Below are positions 1 through 8,761 of a stretch of DNA of 64,000 nt, piece by piece. How positions within the stretch are numbered: the first letter of the stretch is position 1; the number at the start of each line of letters is the position of its first letter. The translations under genes were made by a program, and so were the position numbers. The notes beneath the pieces are model-generated. The model was not told where the DNA came from. It worked only from the letters and a program-made list of their open reading frames with translations, and made no database searches. Source of the stretch: Streptomyces sp. NBRC 110028 (GTDB lineage: Bacteria; Actinomycetota; Actinomycetes; Streptomycetales; Streptomycetaceae); NCBI RefSeq assembly GCF_001417735.1, contig NZ_BBUZ01000023.1, positions 223,570-287,569 of the forward strand, written 5' to 3'.

Positions 1-90
1 CCCGCGCCCGGGTCGTCCGTCCCCGCGTCGCCCGCGCCCGGGTCGTCCGTCCCCGCGTCGCCCGCGCCCGGGTCGTCCGTCCCCGCGTCG
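1..90. repeat. Perfect 30-bp tandem repeat, three copies, inside a coding region
   Basis: The 30-bp unit occurs at 1-30, 31-60 and 61-90 with no mismatch and may continue left of the window. Read on the minus strand in the frame of the surrounding gene it encodes the decapeptide DAGTDDPGAG. Because 30 is a multiple of three, gain or loss of a unit changes tail length without a frameshift. Perfect identity suggests recent expansion. Confidence 0.9.
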
Positions 91-1079
91 TCGGACCCGG
101 CGTCCACGAGCCGGTTCTCCTCGTCCGCGCCCCAGCCGGGCACATGGCCCTCGCGCTCGTACGAGTCGTACGCGGACCGGCCCAGGATCCCCGCCCAGCT
201 GGCCGCCTCGACCCCGGTGATCTGCCACTCCCGCGGCGCCACGCCCGCGCCTGTCCGGGCGTCCGGGTCCCAGTCACCGGTGCAGGCGCTCAGGGAGGGG
301 GAGTCCTGGCCGTCGCCGCGCGTGGCCCACGCCCCGGCCCTGAGCCCCGGCACCGAGGACGGGCCGATCCAGTCGCAGCGCCGCGCGGCGGCGCCGGTCA
401 GGCCGGCCCCGCCCTGGCCCGGGGCGGTGGCCACGACCCGGGCGGGCGGGTCCAGCGGGGGTCCGCCGCAGTGCTGGGTCCTGGTGATGGCGTTGGCGAC
501 GTGGACGGCGGTGCGGAAGCCGGTGAGCGCGGTCGTGGCGTCGGCCCCGCCCGCCTCCGCTGCGCGTCCGTCGGTGACCTTGGCCGTGACGTACAGATCG
601 GTCGTCGGGCGGACCCGGCCGTCCAGCCCGCCGAGGCAGTCGGCGACCAGCCAGGCGCCGCGCGCGCCGTACCGGCCGGTGGTGCCGGGCGCCGTGAAGG
701 TGGCGCCGGGGCCGGGGCCGATGAGCTGGCGGGTCCGCATGCCCTGGGGTACGCCGGAGACCAGCGCCTCGGCGTGGACGGTGACCTCGTTGCCGCCGCC
801 CCAGGACAGCGAGCAGTCGAGCAGGGAGCGGCTTTCCTGGCCGGGGGCGAGCATGGTGCCGTACTGCTCCAGCTGACCGGGGCGGGCGTCGCGTACCAGC
901 CGTTCGAGGTCGCCGTACGGCAGGACGCCGTCGCAGGCCTTCCGTAACTGGTCACGGTTGGCGGCGAGATGGCCGCCGCCCTGTGCGCCGATCGCGATCA
1001 CGGCACCGGTGACCAGTGCCGTGATCAGTACGAAGAGGGTCGCGTAGCGCAGCCACGCACGGTCCGTTGATCCGCCCAT
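1..1079 (-). CDS. Membrane-anchored hypothetical protein, C-terminus cut off by the window
   Basis: The reading frame is open from the ATG at 1079 down to the window edge, so the C-terminus is missing. The protein starts MGGSTDRAWLRYATLF, followed by one hydrophobic segment (about residues 12-32, ending AVIAIGAQGGG). An extracellular-type region with several Cys follows (ACDGVLP, LDCSLSW, VADCLGG, QHCGGP). The visible end is a low-complexity Asp/Gly/Pro tail coded by a perfect 30-bp tandem repeat. This is a single-pass, probably N-in, surface protein; I recognise no domain. Codon 45 (945-947) is TTA, which in Streptomyces makes translation depend on the bldA tRNA. It is the first gene left of pfkA on the same strand, with 73 bp between them. 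Function unknown. Confidence 0.7.
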   Translation of the reverse strand, partial: MGGSTDRAWLRYATLFVLITALVTGAVIAIGAQGGGHLAANRDQLRKACDGVLPYGDLERLVRDARPGQLEQYGTMLAPGQESRSLLDCSLSWGGGNEVTVHAEALVSGVPQGMRTRQLIGPGPGATFTAPGTTGRYGARGAWLVADCLGGLDGRVRPTTDLYVTAKVTDGRAAEAGGADATTALTGFRTAVHVANAITRTQHCGGPPLDPPARVVATAPGQGGAGLTGAAARRCDWIGPSSVPGLRAGAWATRGDGQDSPSLSACTGDWDPDARTGAGVAPREWQITGVEAASWAGILGRSAYDSYEREGHVPGWGADEENRLVDAGSDDAGTDDPGAGDAGTDDPGAGDAGTDDPGA

Positions 1080-1152
1080 CCGCCGGTCACTCCACTCACC
1101 CCCTGATCGACTCCGTCCCCCCGGGCCGGGCGGGGACCGTACAAGGTGTGGC

Positions 1153-2178
1153 TCAGAAGACGGATTCGGCCTCGTCCATGCGGTGGTCCGGGACGGTCTT
1201 CAGCTCGGTGACCGCCTCGGCGATCGGCACCATGCTGATGTCGGTGCCGCGCAGCGCGGTCATCATGCCGAAGTCGCCGCGGTGGGCGGCCTCGACGGCG
1301 TGCCAGCCGAAGCGGGTGGCGAGCACGCGGTCGTACGCGGTGGGCGTGCCGCCGCGCTGCACGTGGCCGAGGATGACCGGGCGGGCCTCCTTGCCGAGCC
1401 GCCGCTCCAGCTCGGCCGCGAGCCGGTTGCCGATACCGGCGAACCGCTCGTGCCCGTACTGGTCGATCTCGCCCTTCTGGTAGTCCATCGCGCCCTCGGC
1501 GGGGTGCGCGCCCTCGGCGACACAGATGACGGCGAACTTCTTGCCGCGCGCGAAGCGCTCCTCGACCATCTTGACCAGCCCGTCGACCTCGAAGGGCCGC
1601 TCCGGGAGGCAGATGCCGTGGGCGCCGCCCGCCATGCCGGACTCCAGGGCGATCCAGCCCGCGTGCCGCCCCATGACCTCGACGACCATGACCCGCTGGT
1701 GCGATTCGGCGGTGGTCTTGAGGCGGTCCATGGCCTCGGTGGCGACGCCGACGGCGGTGTCGAAGCCGAAGGTGCGGTCGGTGGAGGAGATGTCGTTGTC
1801 GATGGTCTTGGGGACGCCGACGATGGGCAGCCCCGCGTCCGACAGCATGCGGGCGGCGGTCAGGGTGCCCTCGCCGCCGATCGGGATCAGCACGTCTATG
1901 CCGTAGTCGCGGGCGTGGTCCTTGGAGGTCTCACAGGCCTCGCGCAGCCGGGCGCGCTCCAGGCGGGAGGAGCCGAGGATGGTGCCGCCGCGGGCCAGGA
2001 TGCCGCTCACGTCGTCGAGGTCGAGCTTGCGGTGACGGCCGTCGAGGAGTCCCTTGAAGCCGTCTTCGAAGCCGATCACCTCGTCCCCGTGGCCGGCGAC
2101 GGCACGGTGCACGACCGACCGGATCACAGCGTTGAGGCCGGGGCAGTCGCCGCCCGCGGTGAGAACTCCGATGCGCAT
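1153..2178 (-). CDS. pfkA: 6-phosphofructokinase (group III, ATP-type signature)
   Basis: The 341-residue protein is the glycolytic enzyme that phosphorylates fructose 6-phosphate to fructose 1,6-bisphosphate in the cytoplasm. It begins MRIGVLTAGGDCPGLN (nucleotide-binding GG), has the GGEGT motif at 101-105 and the catalytic loop PKTIDND at 123-129. Gly104 with Lys124 is the actinobacterial mixed-substrate-family pattern associated with ATP use, whereas Asp104 marks pyrophosphate users. Other conserved blocks are VMGRHAGW and GHVQRGGTPTAYDR. Length is normal. It is transcribed divergently from pta-ackA-pyk across a 199-bp region, so upper and lower glycolysis and acetate overflow share one control region. 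The identity is firm; phosphoryl-donor specificity is inferred from family knowledge. Confidence 0.96.
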   Translation of the reverse strand: MRIGVLTAGGDCPGLNAVIRSVVHRAVAGHGDEVIGFEDGFKGLLDGRHRKLDLDDVSGILARGGTILGSSRLERARLREACETSKDHARDYGIDVLIPIGGEGTLTAARMLSDAGLPIVGVPKTIDNDISSTDRTFGFDTAVGVATEAMDRLKTTAESHQRVMVVEVMGRHAGWIALESGMAGGAHGICLPERPFEVDGLVKMVEERFARGKKFAVICVAEGAHPAEGAMDYQKGEIDQYGHERFAGIGNRLAAELERRLGKEARPVILGHVQRGGTPTAYDRVLATRFGWHAVEAAHRGDFGMMTALRGTDISMVPIAEAVTELKTVPDHRMDEAESVF

Positions 2179-2312
2179 CGTGCTGTGTCTCCTGCTCCCT
2201 ACGGGTAGATGTGAGCCAGTCCGATTGTTTCATGGGCGGGGTAGTGCTGTGTCCCCCATGCCGCGAGCGCCTTAACCACGGCCGCAGGTATTGTCAAGAA
2301 GACTGGGCCACC

Positions 2313-2328
2313 CAAATTGGCCAATTTG
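2313..2328. promoter_or_regulatory. Perfect 16-bp AT-rich palindrome upstream of pta
   Basis: CAAATTGGCCAATTTG is a perfect palindrome 49 bp upstream of the chosen pta start, in the 2179-2377 divergent region between pfkA and pta. Its AT content is far above the surroundings. It looks like a dimeric regulator's operator or part of the divergent promoter region. It does not match the Rex or CRP consensus that I know. No regulator can be named. Confidence 0.45.
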
Positions 2329-2377
2329 TATCCGAAGGATGCATGTAAGGAAAACGCCGAGGAAACGGAGAGCACGC

Positions 2378-4495
2378 GTGACGCGCAGCGTGTACGTGAC
2401 CGGGATCGAACGGGGTGACGGCCGCCAGGTCGTCGAGCTGGGGGTCATGGAGCTGCTGACCCGCCATGTCGACCGGGTCGGCGTCTTCCGCCCCTTGGTG
2501 CACGACGACCCCGACCGCCTCTTCGACCTGCTGCGGGCCCGCTACCGGCTCAGCCAGCCGCCCGCCTCGGCGAGCGGCATGAGCTACGAGGAGGCGGCCG
2601 CCCTCCAGGCCGAGCAGGGCTCCGACGAGCTGGTGTCGCGGCTGGTCAGCCGCTTCCACGAGGTGGCCCGCGCGTACGAGTACGTCCTCGTCCTGGGCAG
2701 CGACTACGCCGGCACCAGCCTCCCGGACGAGCTGGGCCTGAACGCCCGGCTCGCCAACGAGTTCGGCGCCTCGGTGATCACGGTCGTCGGCGGCCAGGAC
2801 CAGAGCGTGGAGGCCGTGCACGCCGAGGCGCACAACGCCTACCGCGCGTACGAGGCGCAGGGCTGCGACGTCGTCGCCGTCGTCGTCAACCGGGCCGCGC
2901 CGGACGACCGCGCGGAGATCGCCGAGCGGCTGGCCGCCCGGCTCCCGGTGCCCGGCTACGTGCTGCCCGAGGACGGGGCGCTGTCGGCACCCACCGTCTC
3001 GCAGATCGTGCGCACCCTCGGCGCCGACGTCCTGCTCGGCGATCACGCCGGACTCTCCCGGGACGTGCGGGACTTCGTCTTCGGCGGCGCGATGCTGCCC
3101 AACTTCCTGCCCGCCCTCACCGAGGGCTGCCTGGTGGTCACGCCCGGCGACCGCGCGGACCTCATCGTCGGCTCGCTCGCCGCGCACAGCGCGGGCGCCC
3201 CCGCGATCGCCGGGGTGCTGCTCACCCTGGACGAGCGGCCCGGCCCCGACATCCTGGCGCTGGCGTCCCGGCTGGCCCCCGGCACCCCGGTGGCGGCGGT
3301 GGCGGGCGGCTCCTTCCCGACCGCGGCCGAGCTGTTCGCCATCGAGGGCAAGCTGAACGCGGGCGCGCCGCGCAAGGCCGAGACCGCCCTCGGCCTCTTC
3401 GAGCGCCATGTGGACACCGCCGAGCTGACCGACCGCATCGCGGTGGCCCGCTCCGGCCGGGTCACCCCGATGATGTTCGAGCACGAGCTGATCGAGCGGT
3501 CCCGGTCCGGCCGCCGCCGGGTGGTGCTGCCCGAGGGCACCGAGGAGCGGGTGCTGCGCGCCGCCGACGTCCTGCTGCGCCGCGATGTGTGCGACCTCAC
3601 ACTGCTGGGCGACGAGGAGACGATCCGCAAGCGCGCCGCCGAACTGGGCATCCAGCTCGCCGAGGCGCAGATCGTCGACCCGCAGACCTCGCCGCTGCGG
3701 GAGCGCTTCGCGGAGAGCTACGCCAAGCTGCGCGCCCACAAGGGCGTCAGCTACGAGCTGGCCTACGACGTGGTCGCCGAGGTCTCGTACTTCGGCACCC
3801 TGATGGTCCAGGAGGGCCTGGCCGACGGCATGGTGTCGGGCGCGGCGCACTCCACCGCCGCCACCATCCGGCCCGCCTTCGAGATCATCAAGACCGCGCC
3901 GGGTGCGCAGATCGTCTCGTCCGTCTTCTTCATGTGCCTGGCCGACCGGGTGCTGGTGTACGGCGACTGCGCGGTCAACCCGGACCCGGACGCCGAGCAG
4001 CTGGCCGACATCGCCATCCAGTCGGCCACCACGGCCGCCCGGTTCGGGGTGGAGCCGCGGATCGCGATGCTGTCGTACTCCACCGGCACCTCCGGCTCCG
4101 GCGCCGACGTCGACAAGGTGCGCAAGGCGACCGAGCTGGTGCGCGAGCGGCGCCCGGATCTGCTGGTGGAGGGCCCGATCCAGTACGACGCCGCGGTGGA
4201 CGCGGCGGTCGCGGCGACCAAGCTGCCGGAGTCCGAGGTGGCGGGCAAGGCCACCGTGCTGATCTTCCCGGACCTCAACACCGGCAACAACACCTACAAG
4301 GCCGTGCAGCGCTCGGCGGGCGCCGTCGCGGTCGGCCCGGTGCTGCAGGGCTTGCGCAAGCCGGTGAACGACCTGTCCCGCGGGGCCCTGGTCTCCGACA
4401 TCGTGAACACCGTCGCGATCACGTCCGTCCAGGCCCAGTCCCAGATCCCTCCGGCCGTCCCGGCCGACCCGACACAGAAAGCGCAGACCGCGTGA
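2378..4495 (+). CDS. pta: Phosphate acetyltransferase (long form with P-loop-like N-terminus)
   Basis: Interconverts acetyl-CoA and acetyl phosphate. From the chosen GTG start the protein has about 705 residues. The N-terminal part (about 1-220, TRSVYVTGIERGDGRQ onward) is the BioD/P-loop-like domain, a DRTGG-type domain follows, and the C-terminal 330 residues are the catalytic PTA domain (RRRVVLPEGTEERVL, SYFGTLMVQEGLADGMVSGA, IFPDLNTGNNTYKAVQRSAGA). I chose GTG 2378 because GGAG sits about 7 bases upstream and the N-terminus then matches the family; an in-frame upstream start at 2291 would add 29 atypical residues overlapping the palindrome. The stop overlaps the ackA start (GTGA), so the two are translationally coupled. 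Confidence 0.95.
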   Translation: MTRSVYVTGIERGDGRQVVELGVMELLTRHVDRVGVFRPLVHDDPDRLFDLLRARYRLSQPPASASGMSYEEAAALQAEQGSDELVSRLVSRFHEVARAYEYVLVLGSDYAGTSLPDELGLNARLANEFGASVITVVGGQDQSVEAVHAEAHNAYRAYEAQGCDVVAVVVNRAAPDDRAEIAERLAARLPVPGYVLPEDGALSAPTVSQIVRTLGADVLLGDHAGLSRDVRDFVFGGAMLPNFLPALTEGCLVVTPGDRADLIVGSLAAHSAGAPAIAGVLLTLDERPGPDILALASRLAPGTPVAAVAGGSFPTAAELFAIEGKLNAGAPRKAETALGLFERHVDTAELTDRIAVARSGRVTPMMFEHELIERSRSGRRRVVLPEGTEERVLRAADVLLRRDVCDLTLLGDEETIRKRAAELGIQLAEAQIVDPQTSPLRERFAESYAKLRAHKGVSYELAYDVVAEVSYFGTLMVQEGLADGMVSGAAHSTAATIRPAFEIIKTAPGAQIVSSVFFMCLADRVLVYGDCAVNPDPDAEQLADIAIQSATTAARFGVEPRIAMLSYSTGTSGSGADVDKVRKATELVRERRPDLLVEGPIQYDAAVDAAVAATKLPESEVAGKATVLIFPDLNTGNNTYKAVQRSAGAVAVGPVLQGLRKPVNDLSRGALVSDIVNTVAITSVQAQSQIPPAVPADPTQKAQTA

Positions 4496-5637
4496 ACGGC
4501 TCCCGCGTCCTCGTCCTCAACTCCGGCTCCTCGTCCGTCAAGTACCAGCTGCTGGACATGGCGGACGGCGCCCGGCTCTCCTCCGGTCTGGTGGAGCGGA
4601 TCGGGAACGGCCCCGTCGCCGACCACACGGCCGCGCTCAAGCAGGTCGCCGAGGAGCTGACGGCGCAGGGCCTGGGCCTGGACTCGCCCGAACTGGCGGC
4701 GATCGGCCACCGGGTGGTGCACGGCGGCACCCGGTTCACCGAACCCACCCTGATCACCGACGAGGTGGTCGAGGAGATCGAGAAGCTGGTCCCGCTGGCC
4801 CCGCTGCACAACCCGGCGAACGTCACCGGCATCAAGGTGGCCCGGGCGCTGCGCCCGGACCTGCCGCAGGTCGCGGTCTTCGACACCGCGTTCCACTCCA
4901 CGATGCCGGAGTCGGCGGCCCGGTACGCGATCGACACCGGCACCGCCGACCGGTTCGGGGTGCGGCGGTACGGCTTCCACGGCACCTCGCACGCGTACGT
5001 GTCCCGGGCGACGGCGAAGCTGCTGGGCAAGGACGTCACCGAGCTGAACACGATCGTGCTGCACCTGGGCAACGGCGCCAGCGCCTCCGCCGTGCGCGGC
5101 GGGGTGTGCGTGGACACCTCCATGGGGCTGACCCCGCTGGAGGGCCTGGTCATGGGTACCCGCTCGGGTGATCTGGACCCGGCGGCGATCTTCCATCTGT
5201 CCCGGGTGGGCGGGATGTCGATCGACGAGATCGACACGCTGCTCAACAAGCGCAGCGGGCTGCTCGGGCTGTGCGGGGACAACGACATGCGCGAGATCGG
5301 CCGCCGCATGGGCGAGGGCGATCCGGCCGCGCAGCTCGCGTTCGACGTCTACATCCACCGGCTGCGGAAGTACGTGGGCGCGTACACCGCGGTGCTGGGA
5401 CGGCTGGACGCCATCGCGTTCACGGCCGGCGTGGGGGAGAACTCCCCGGCGGTGCGGGAGGCCGCGCTGCGCGATCTGCCCGCGTTCGGCATCGAGGTGG
5501 ACGCGGTGCGCAACGCGGTGCGCGGCTCCGCGGCGCGGCTGATCTCGGCCGGGACCAGCAGGGTCGCGGTGGCGGTGGTGCCCACCGACGAGGAGCTGGA
5601 GATCGCGAGCCAGACCTTCGATCTGGTCAGCGACTAG
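4492..5637 (+). CDS. ackA: Acetate kinase
   Basis: Converts acetyl phosphate plus ADP to acetate plus ATP (reversible), the partner of Pta. From GTG 4492 the protein has 381 residues. It opens with the ASKHA phosphate loop VLNSGSSSVKYQL. Also visible are GHRVVHGG, FDTAFH, RRYGFHGTSHAYV, LHLGNGASASAV, DTSMGLTPLEGLVMGTRSGD and FTAGVGENS, all acetokinase signatures. The reading frame is open far upstream, but the GTG that overlaps the pta stop gives the correct family N-terminus. It lies in one operon with pta. The 66 bp before pyk is short, so pyk may also be partly co-transcribed. Confidence 0.96.
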   Translation: MNGSRVLVLNSGSSSVKYQLLDMADGARLSSGLVERIGNGPVADHTAALKQVAEELTAQGLGLDSPELAAIGHRVVHGGTRFTEPTLITDEVVEEIEKLVPLAPLHNPANVTGIKVARALRPDLPQVAVFDTAFHSTMPESAARYAIDTGTADRFGVRRYGFHGTSHAYVSRATAKLLGKDVTELNTIVLHLGNGASASAVRGGVCVDTSMGLTPLEGLVMGTRSGDLDPAAIFHLSRVGGMSIDEIDTLLNKRSGLLGLCGDNDMREIGRRMGEGDPAAQLAFDVYIHRLRKYVGAYTAVLGRLDAIAFTAGVGENSPAVREAALRDLPAFGIEVDAVRNAVRGSAARLISAGTSRVAVAVVPTDEELEIASQTFDLVSD

Positions 5638-5703
5638 CCTTCGGATCGGCTTCGACTCGCCCTGAAATATTCCGCTCCGAAACAAACCGATAGGATCAGC
5701 CTC

Positions 5704-7131
5704 ATGCGCCGTTCCAAAATCGTCTGCACACTGGGCCCCGCCGTCGACTCCTACGACCAGCTCAAGTCGCTGATCGAGGCCGGTATGAACGTGGCCCGCT
5801 TCAACATGAGCCACGGAAGCCACCCGGAGCACGAGGAGCGCTACCACCGCGTTCGCAAGGCGTCCGAGGAGACGGGGCGCGCGGTCGGCGTCCTCGCCGA
5901 CCTCCAGGGCCCCAAGATCCGGCTGGAGACCTTCGCGGACGGACCCGTCGAGCTGGTCCGCGGGGACGAGTTCATCATCACCACCGAGGACGTCGAGGGC
6001 GACCGGACGATCTGCGGCACCACCTACAAGGGGCTGCCGGGCGACGTCTCCAAGGGCGACCAGATCCTGATCAACGACGGCAACGTCGAGCTGCGGGTCA
6101 CCGCGGTCGAGGGCCCGAGGGTGCGGACGATCGTCATCGAGGGCGGGGTGATCTCCGACCACAAGGGGATCAACCTGCCGGGCGCGGCGGTCAACGTGCC
6201 CGCGCTGTCCGACAAGGACATCGAGGACCTGCGCTTCGCCCTGACGATGGGCTGCGACATGGTCGCGCTGTCCTTCGTCCGGGACGCGGCCGACGTCCGA
6301 GACGTGCACCGGATCATGGACGAGGTGGGCCGCCGGGTGCCGGTGATCGCCAAGGTCGAGAAGCCGCAGGCGGTCGCCAACATGGCGGACGTCGTCGCGG
6401 CGTTCGACGGCGTCATGGTGGCGCGCGGCGACCTGGCGGTGGAATACCCGCTGGAGAGGGTCCCGATGGTGCAGAAGCGGCTGATCGAACTGTGCCGCCG
6501 GAACGCCAAGCCGGTGATCGTGGCGACCCAGATGATGGAGTCGATGATCACCAACTCCCGGCCCACCCGCGCCGAGGCGTCCGACGTCGCCAACGCGATC
6601 CTGGACGGCGCGGACGCGGTCATGCTCTCCGCCGAGTCCTCGGTCGGCTCGTACCCGATCGAGACGGTCAAGGTGATGTCCCGCATCGTCCAGGCCGCCG
6701 AGGAGGAGCTGCTCTCGCGTGGCCTCCAGCCGCTGGTGCCCGGCAAGAAGCCGCGCACCCAGGGCGGTTCGGTGGCCCGCGCGGCGTGCGAGATCGCCGA
6801 CTTCCTGGGCGCGAAGTCGCTGGTCGCCTTCACCCAGTCCGGCGACACCGCGCGGCGGCTGTCCCGCTACCGCGCCCAGCAGCCGATCGTGGCCTTCACC
6901 ACCGATCCGGACACCCGTAACCAGCTGACGCTGAGCTGGGGCGTGGAGTCCTTCGTGGTGCCGTACGTGGAGCACACCGACGCGATGGTGGACCTCGTGG
7001 ACGCCGAGCTGTCCAAGCTCGGCCGCTACTCCACGGGCGACATCATGATCATGACGGCGGGCTCGCCCCCCGGCGTCCCCGGCACCACCAACATGGTCCG
7101 GGTGCACCACCTGGGCGGCGAGAGCCGGTAA
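5704..7131 (+). CDS. pyk: Pyruvate kinase
   Basis: 475 residues, the usual length. It transfers phosphate from phosphoenolpyruvate to ADP. Family blocks are the N-terminal MRRSKIVCTLGPA, GMNVARFNMSHGSHPEH (active-site Arg/Asn/Ser), VIAKVEKPQAVAN (catalytic Lys region), VMVARGDLAVEYPLERV and ATQMMESMI. The C-terminal allosteric domain (about residues 350-475) ends TTNMVRVHHLGGESR. AGGA lies about 10 bases before the ATG. The gene follows ackA and ends just before a strong bidirectional hairpin. The S. coelicolor counterpart is one of two pyruvate kinases, by memory. Confidence 0.96.
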   Translation: MRRSKIVCTLGPAVDSYDQLKSLIEAGMNVARFNMSHGSHPEHEERYHRVRKASEETGRAVGVLADLQGPKIRLETFADGPVELVRGDEFIITTEDVEGDRTICGTTYKGLPGDVSKGDQILINDGNVELRVTAVEGPRVRTIVIEGGVISDHKGINLPGAAVNVPALSDKDIEDLRFALTMGCDMVALSFVRDAADVRDVHRIMDEVGRRVPVIAKVEKPQAVANMADVVAAFDGVMVARGDLAVEYPLERVPMVQKRLIELCRRNAKPVIVATQMMESMITNSRPTRAEASDVANAILDGADAVMLSAESSVGSYPIETVKVMSRIVQAAEEELLSRGLQPLVPGKKPRTQGGSVARAACEIADFLGAKSLVAFTQSGDTARRLSRYRAQQPIVAFTTDPDTRNQLTLSWGVESFVVPYVEHTDAMVDLVDAELSKLGRYSTGDIMIMTAGSPPGVPGTTNMVRVHHLGGESR

Positions 7132-7147
7132 CCACGCGGCTCCGATC

Positions 7148-7182
7148 GAGCGGCCGGGCTCCCTTCGGGGGACCGGCCGCTC
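7148..7182. terminator. Bidirectional hairpin terminator between pyk and the Clp-like gene
   Basis: GAGCGGCCGG (7148-7157) pairs with CCGGCCGCTC (7173-7182), and an inner TCCC/GGGA pair encloses a TTCG loop. It sits between two convergent genes and touches the stop codon of the minus-strand gene, so it can terminate both. Confidence 0.75.
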
Positions 7183-8758
7183 AGCTCATGGCCCAGACGT
7201 ACCGGTCGTCGACGGACGGCTCGCCGGCGGTACGGTCCGCGAACAGCTCCGCGATGTGCCGCGCGTCCACGGTCCGCGCGGCCCCGTCCGTGATCCGCAC
7301 CCTGGCCCCCGCCTCGTCCAGGACCTCCACCGCCTTCCCCGGCAGCACGCGGTCGGTGATGTGCCGCGCGGACAGGGTGACGGCGGCGTCGAGGGCGGCG
7401 TCGGTGATGGTGACCTGGTGGTGGGCCTCGTACTCGCGGCGCAGCAGCTTCAGGATGCCGACGGCCTCGTCATGGGTGGGCTCGCCCACCGGGACGGTCT
7501 GGAAGTGCGCGCCGACGTCCCGGAGTTCGCCGTAGGCCCTGGGATCGGTGACGGCGATGATCCGCGGCCCCTTCCGCACCAGCGCGCGCAGCGCTTCGGC
7601 GTCGCCCGCCCGGACGTCGTCGACGAACAGCACCGTACGGTCCGGGTCCTCCACCGCCTCCCGGGCGGCCGTCGCCACGTCGACGGCCCGCAGCCGCACC
7701 TCGGCCAGGCCCGCCGGCACGTCGCCCTGGGCGATGCGCTGGGCGAAACCCGCGACGATCGACGTGCGCCCGGTGCCCGGCTCCCCCACCAGCAGGGCGT
7801 GGTGACGGGACTTGCGCATCAGGATCCGCATGATGTGCTGGATCTCCCGCTCACGCCCGACGACCACGGGCGGCGGCTCGGGGAGCGGTGCGGTGAGGAT
7901 GCGGATGATCTCCTCCCGCACCTGCTGCGGGGTGGCGAACTCGCGCAGCAACCTCCCCCCGGTCCCCTCCCCCTCGCGCATCAGGCCCAGCAGCAGATGC
8001 TCCGTACCGATGTAGTTGTGGCCGAGCGTCAGAGCGTCCTTGAGCGCCATTTCCAGCGCCATCTTGGCCCGGGGCGTGAACGGGATGGCCCCGGTCGGCG
8101 GCTCGGTGCCGGAACCGGCACTCCTGATCAGCCGCTCCCGGACCGCGTCCCGCGTGATGCCGAGGGTGTGCAGAGCGGTCGCGGCCACGCCCTCCGCCGC
8201 GAACAGGCCCAGCAGGATGTGCTCGGTCCCCAGATGGGTGTGGTGGAGCTTCCGCGCGGCCTCCTGGCCCTCCATCAGGGCATGGCGCGCCCGGTCGGTG
8301 AACCGCGCGAAGAACTCGCGGGCCCCCCTTCCGGCAGGATCGCGGACCCGCTCCCGCATGGCCTCCAAGTCGATGCCGTAGGTCCCCAGGACCTCGATGG
8401 CGATGCCGTCCGGCTCACGCATGAGGCCGAGCGCCAAGTGCTCCGGACCGATGTGGTTCATGCCCAGATCGATGGATTCCTGGTGCGCGTCCTCCAGCAC
8501 CCGCTTGGCCTCGGGGGTGAAGGGGAGGGTCCCGCGCGGCGTCACCGTGCCCCTGCCGAGGGTGCGCTCCACCTGCTCGCGCACCCCGGCCACGGGCACC
8601 CCGAGGCTTGCCAGGAACTCGGCGCCGGGGCTGTGCTCCTCCCGGATCAGGCCGAGCAGCACATGCTCCGTACCGATGTGGTGGTGGTTGTGCTCCCTGG
8701 CCTCTTCCTGGGCCAGCACCACCGCCCGCCGCGCCCGGTCGGTGAAGCGCTCGAACAT
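7181..8758 (-). CDS. Duplicated Clp_N protein with degenerate AAA+ module
   Basis: 525 residues. It begins like ClpC ([21 protein letters not shown]) with two consecutive Clp_N double-repeat regions (about 1-140 and 150-290, the second restarting at [16 protein letters not shown]). Then comes a D1-type AAA+ domain (about 295-500). The AAA+ is degenerate: Walker A is GEPGTGRT (325-332) with Arg in place of Lys331, Walker B reads VLFVDD (Asp-Asp, not Asp-Glu), and the arginine-finger region reads GAHFQ where ClpC has an Arg pair. There is no second AAA+ ring domain and no P-loop for ClpP docking. It is likely a substrate-binding adaptor or ATP sensor, not an active unfoldase. It starts 3 nt after the caspase stop and ends the operon. 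Confidence 0.85.
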   Translation of the reverse strand: MFERFTDRARRAVVLAQEEAREHNHHHIGTEHVLLGLIREEHSPGAEFLASLGVPVAGVREQVERTLGRGTVTPRGTLPFTPEAKRVLEDAHQESIDLGMNHIGPEHLALGLMREPDGIAIEVLGTYGIDLEAMRERVRDPAGRGAREFFARFTDRARHALMEGQEAARKLHHTHLGTEHILLGLFAAEGVAATALHTLGITRDAVRERLIRSAGSGTEPPTGAIPFTPRAKMALEMALKDALTLGHNYIGTEHLLLGLMREGEGTGGRLLREFATPQQVREEIIRILTAPLPEPPPVVVGREREIQHIMRILMRKSRHHALLVGEPGTGRTSIVAGFAQRIAQGDVPAGLAEVRLRAVDVATAAREAVEDPDRTVLFVDDVRAGDAEALRALVRKGPRIIAVTDPRAYGELRDVGAHFQTVPVGEPTHDEAVGILKLLRREYEAHHQVTITDAALDAAVTLSARHITDRVLPGKAVEVLDEAGARVRITDGAARTVDARHIAELFADRTAGEPSVDDRYVWAMS

Positions 8759-8761
8759 CCC

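Noticed and set aside
3589..5637. ackA as a 682-residue fusion protein
   Set aside because: The upstream part is the shadow of pta in another frame. The acetokinase family N-terminus starts exactly at the GTG overlapping the pta stop.
4294..7110. 938-codon minus-strand frame opposite pta/ackA/pyk
   Set aside because: The translation is His/Gly/Arg/Val low complexity and runs across three clear plus-strand genes with family motifs.
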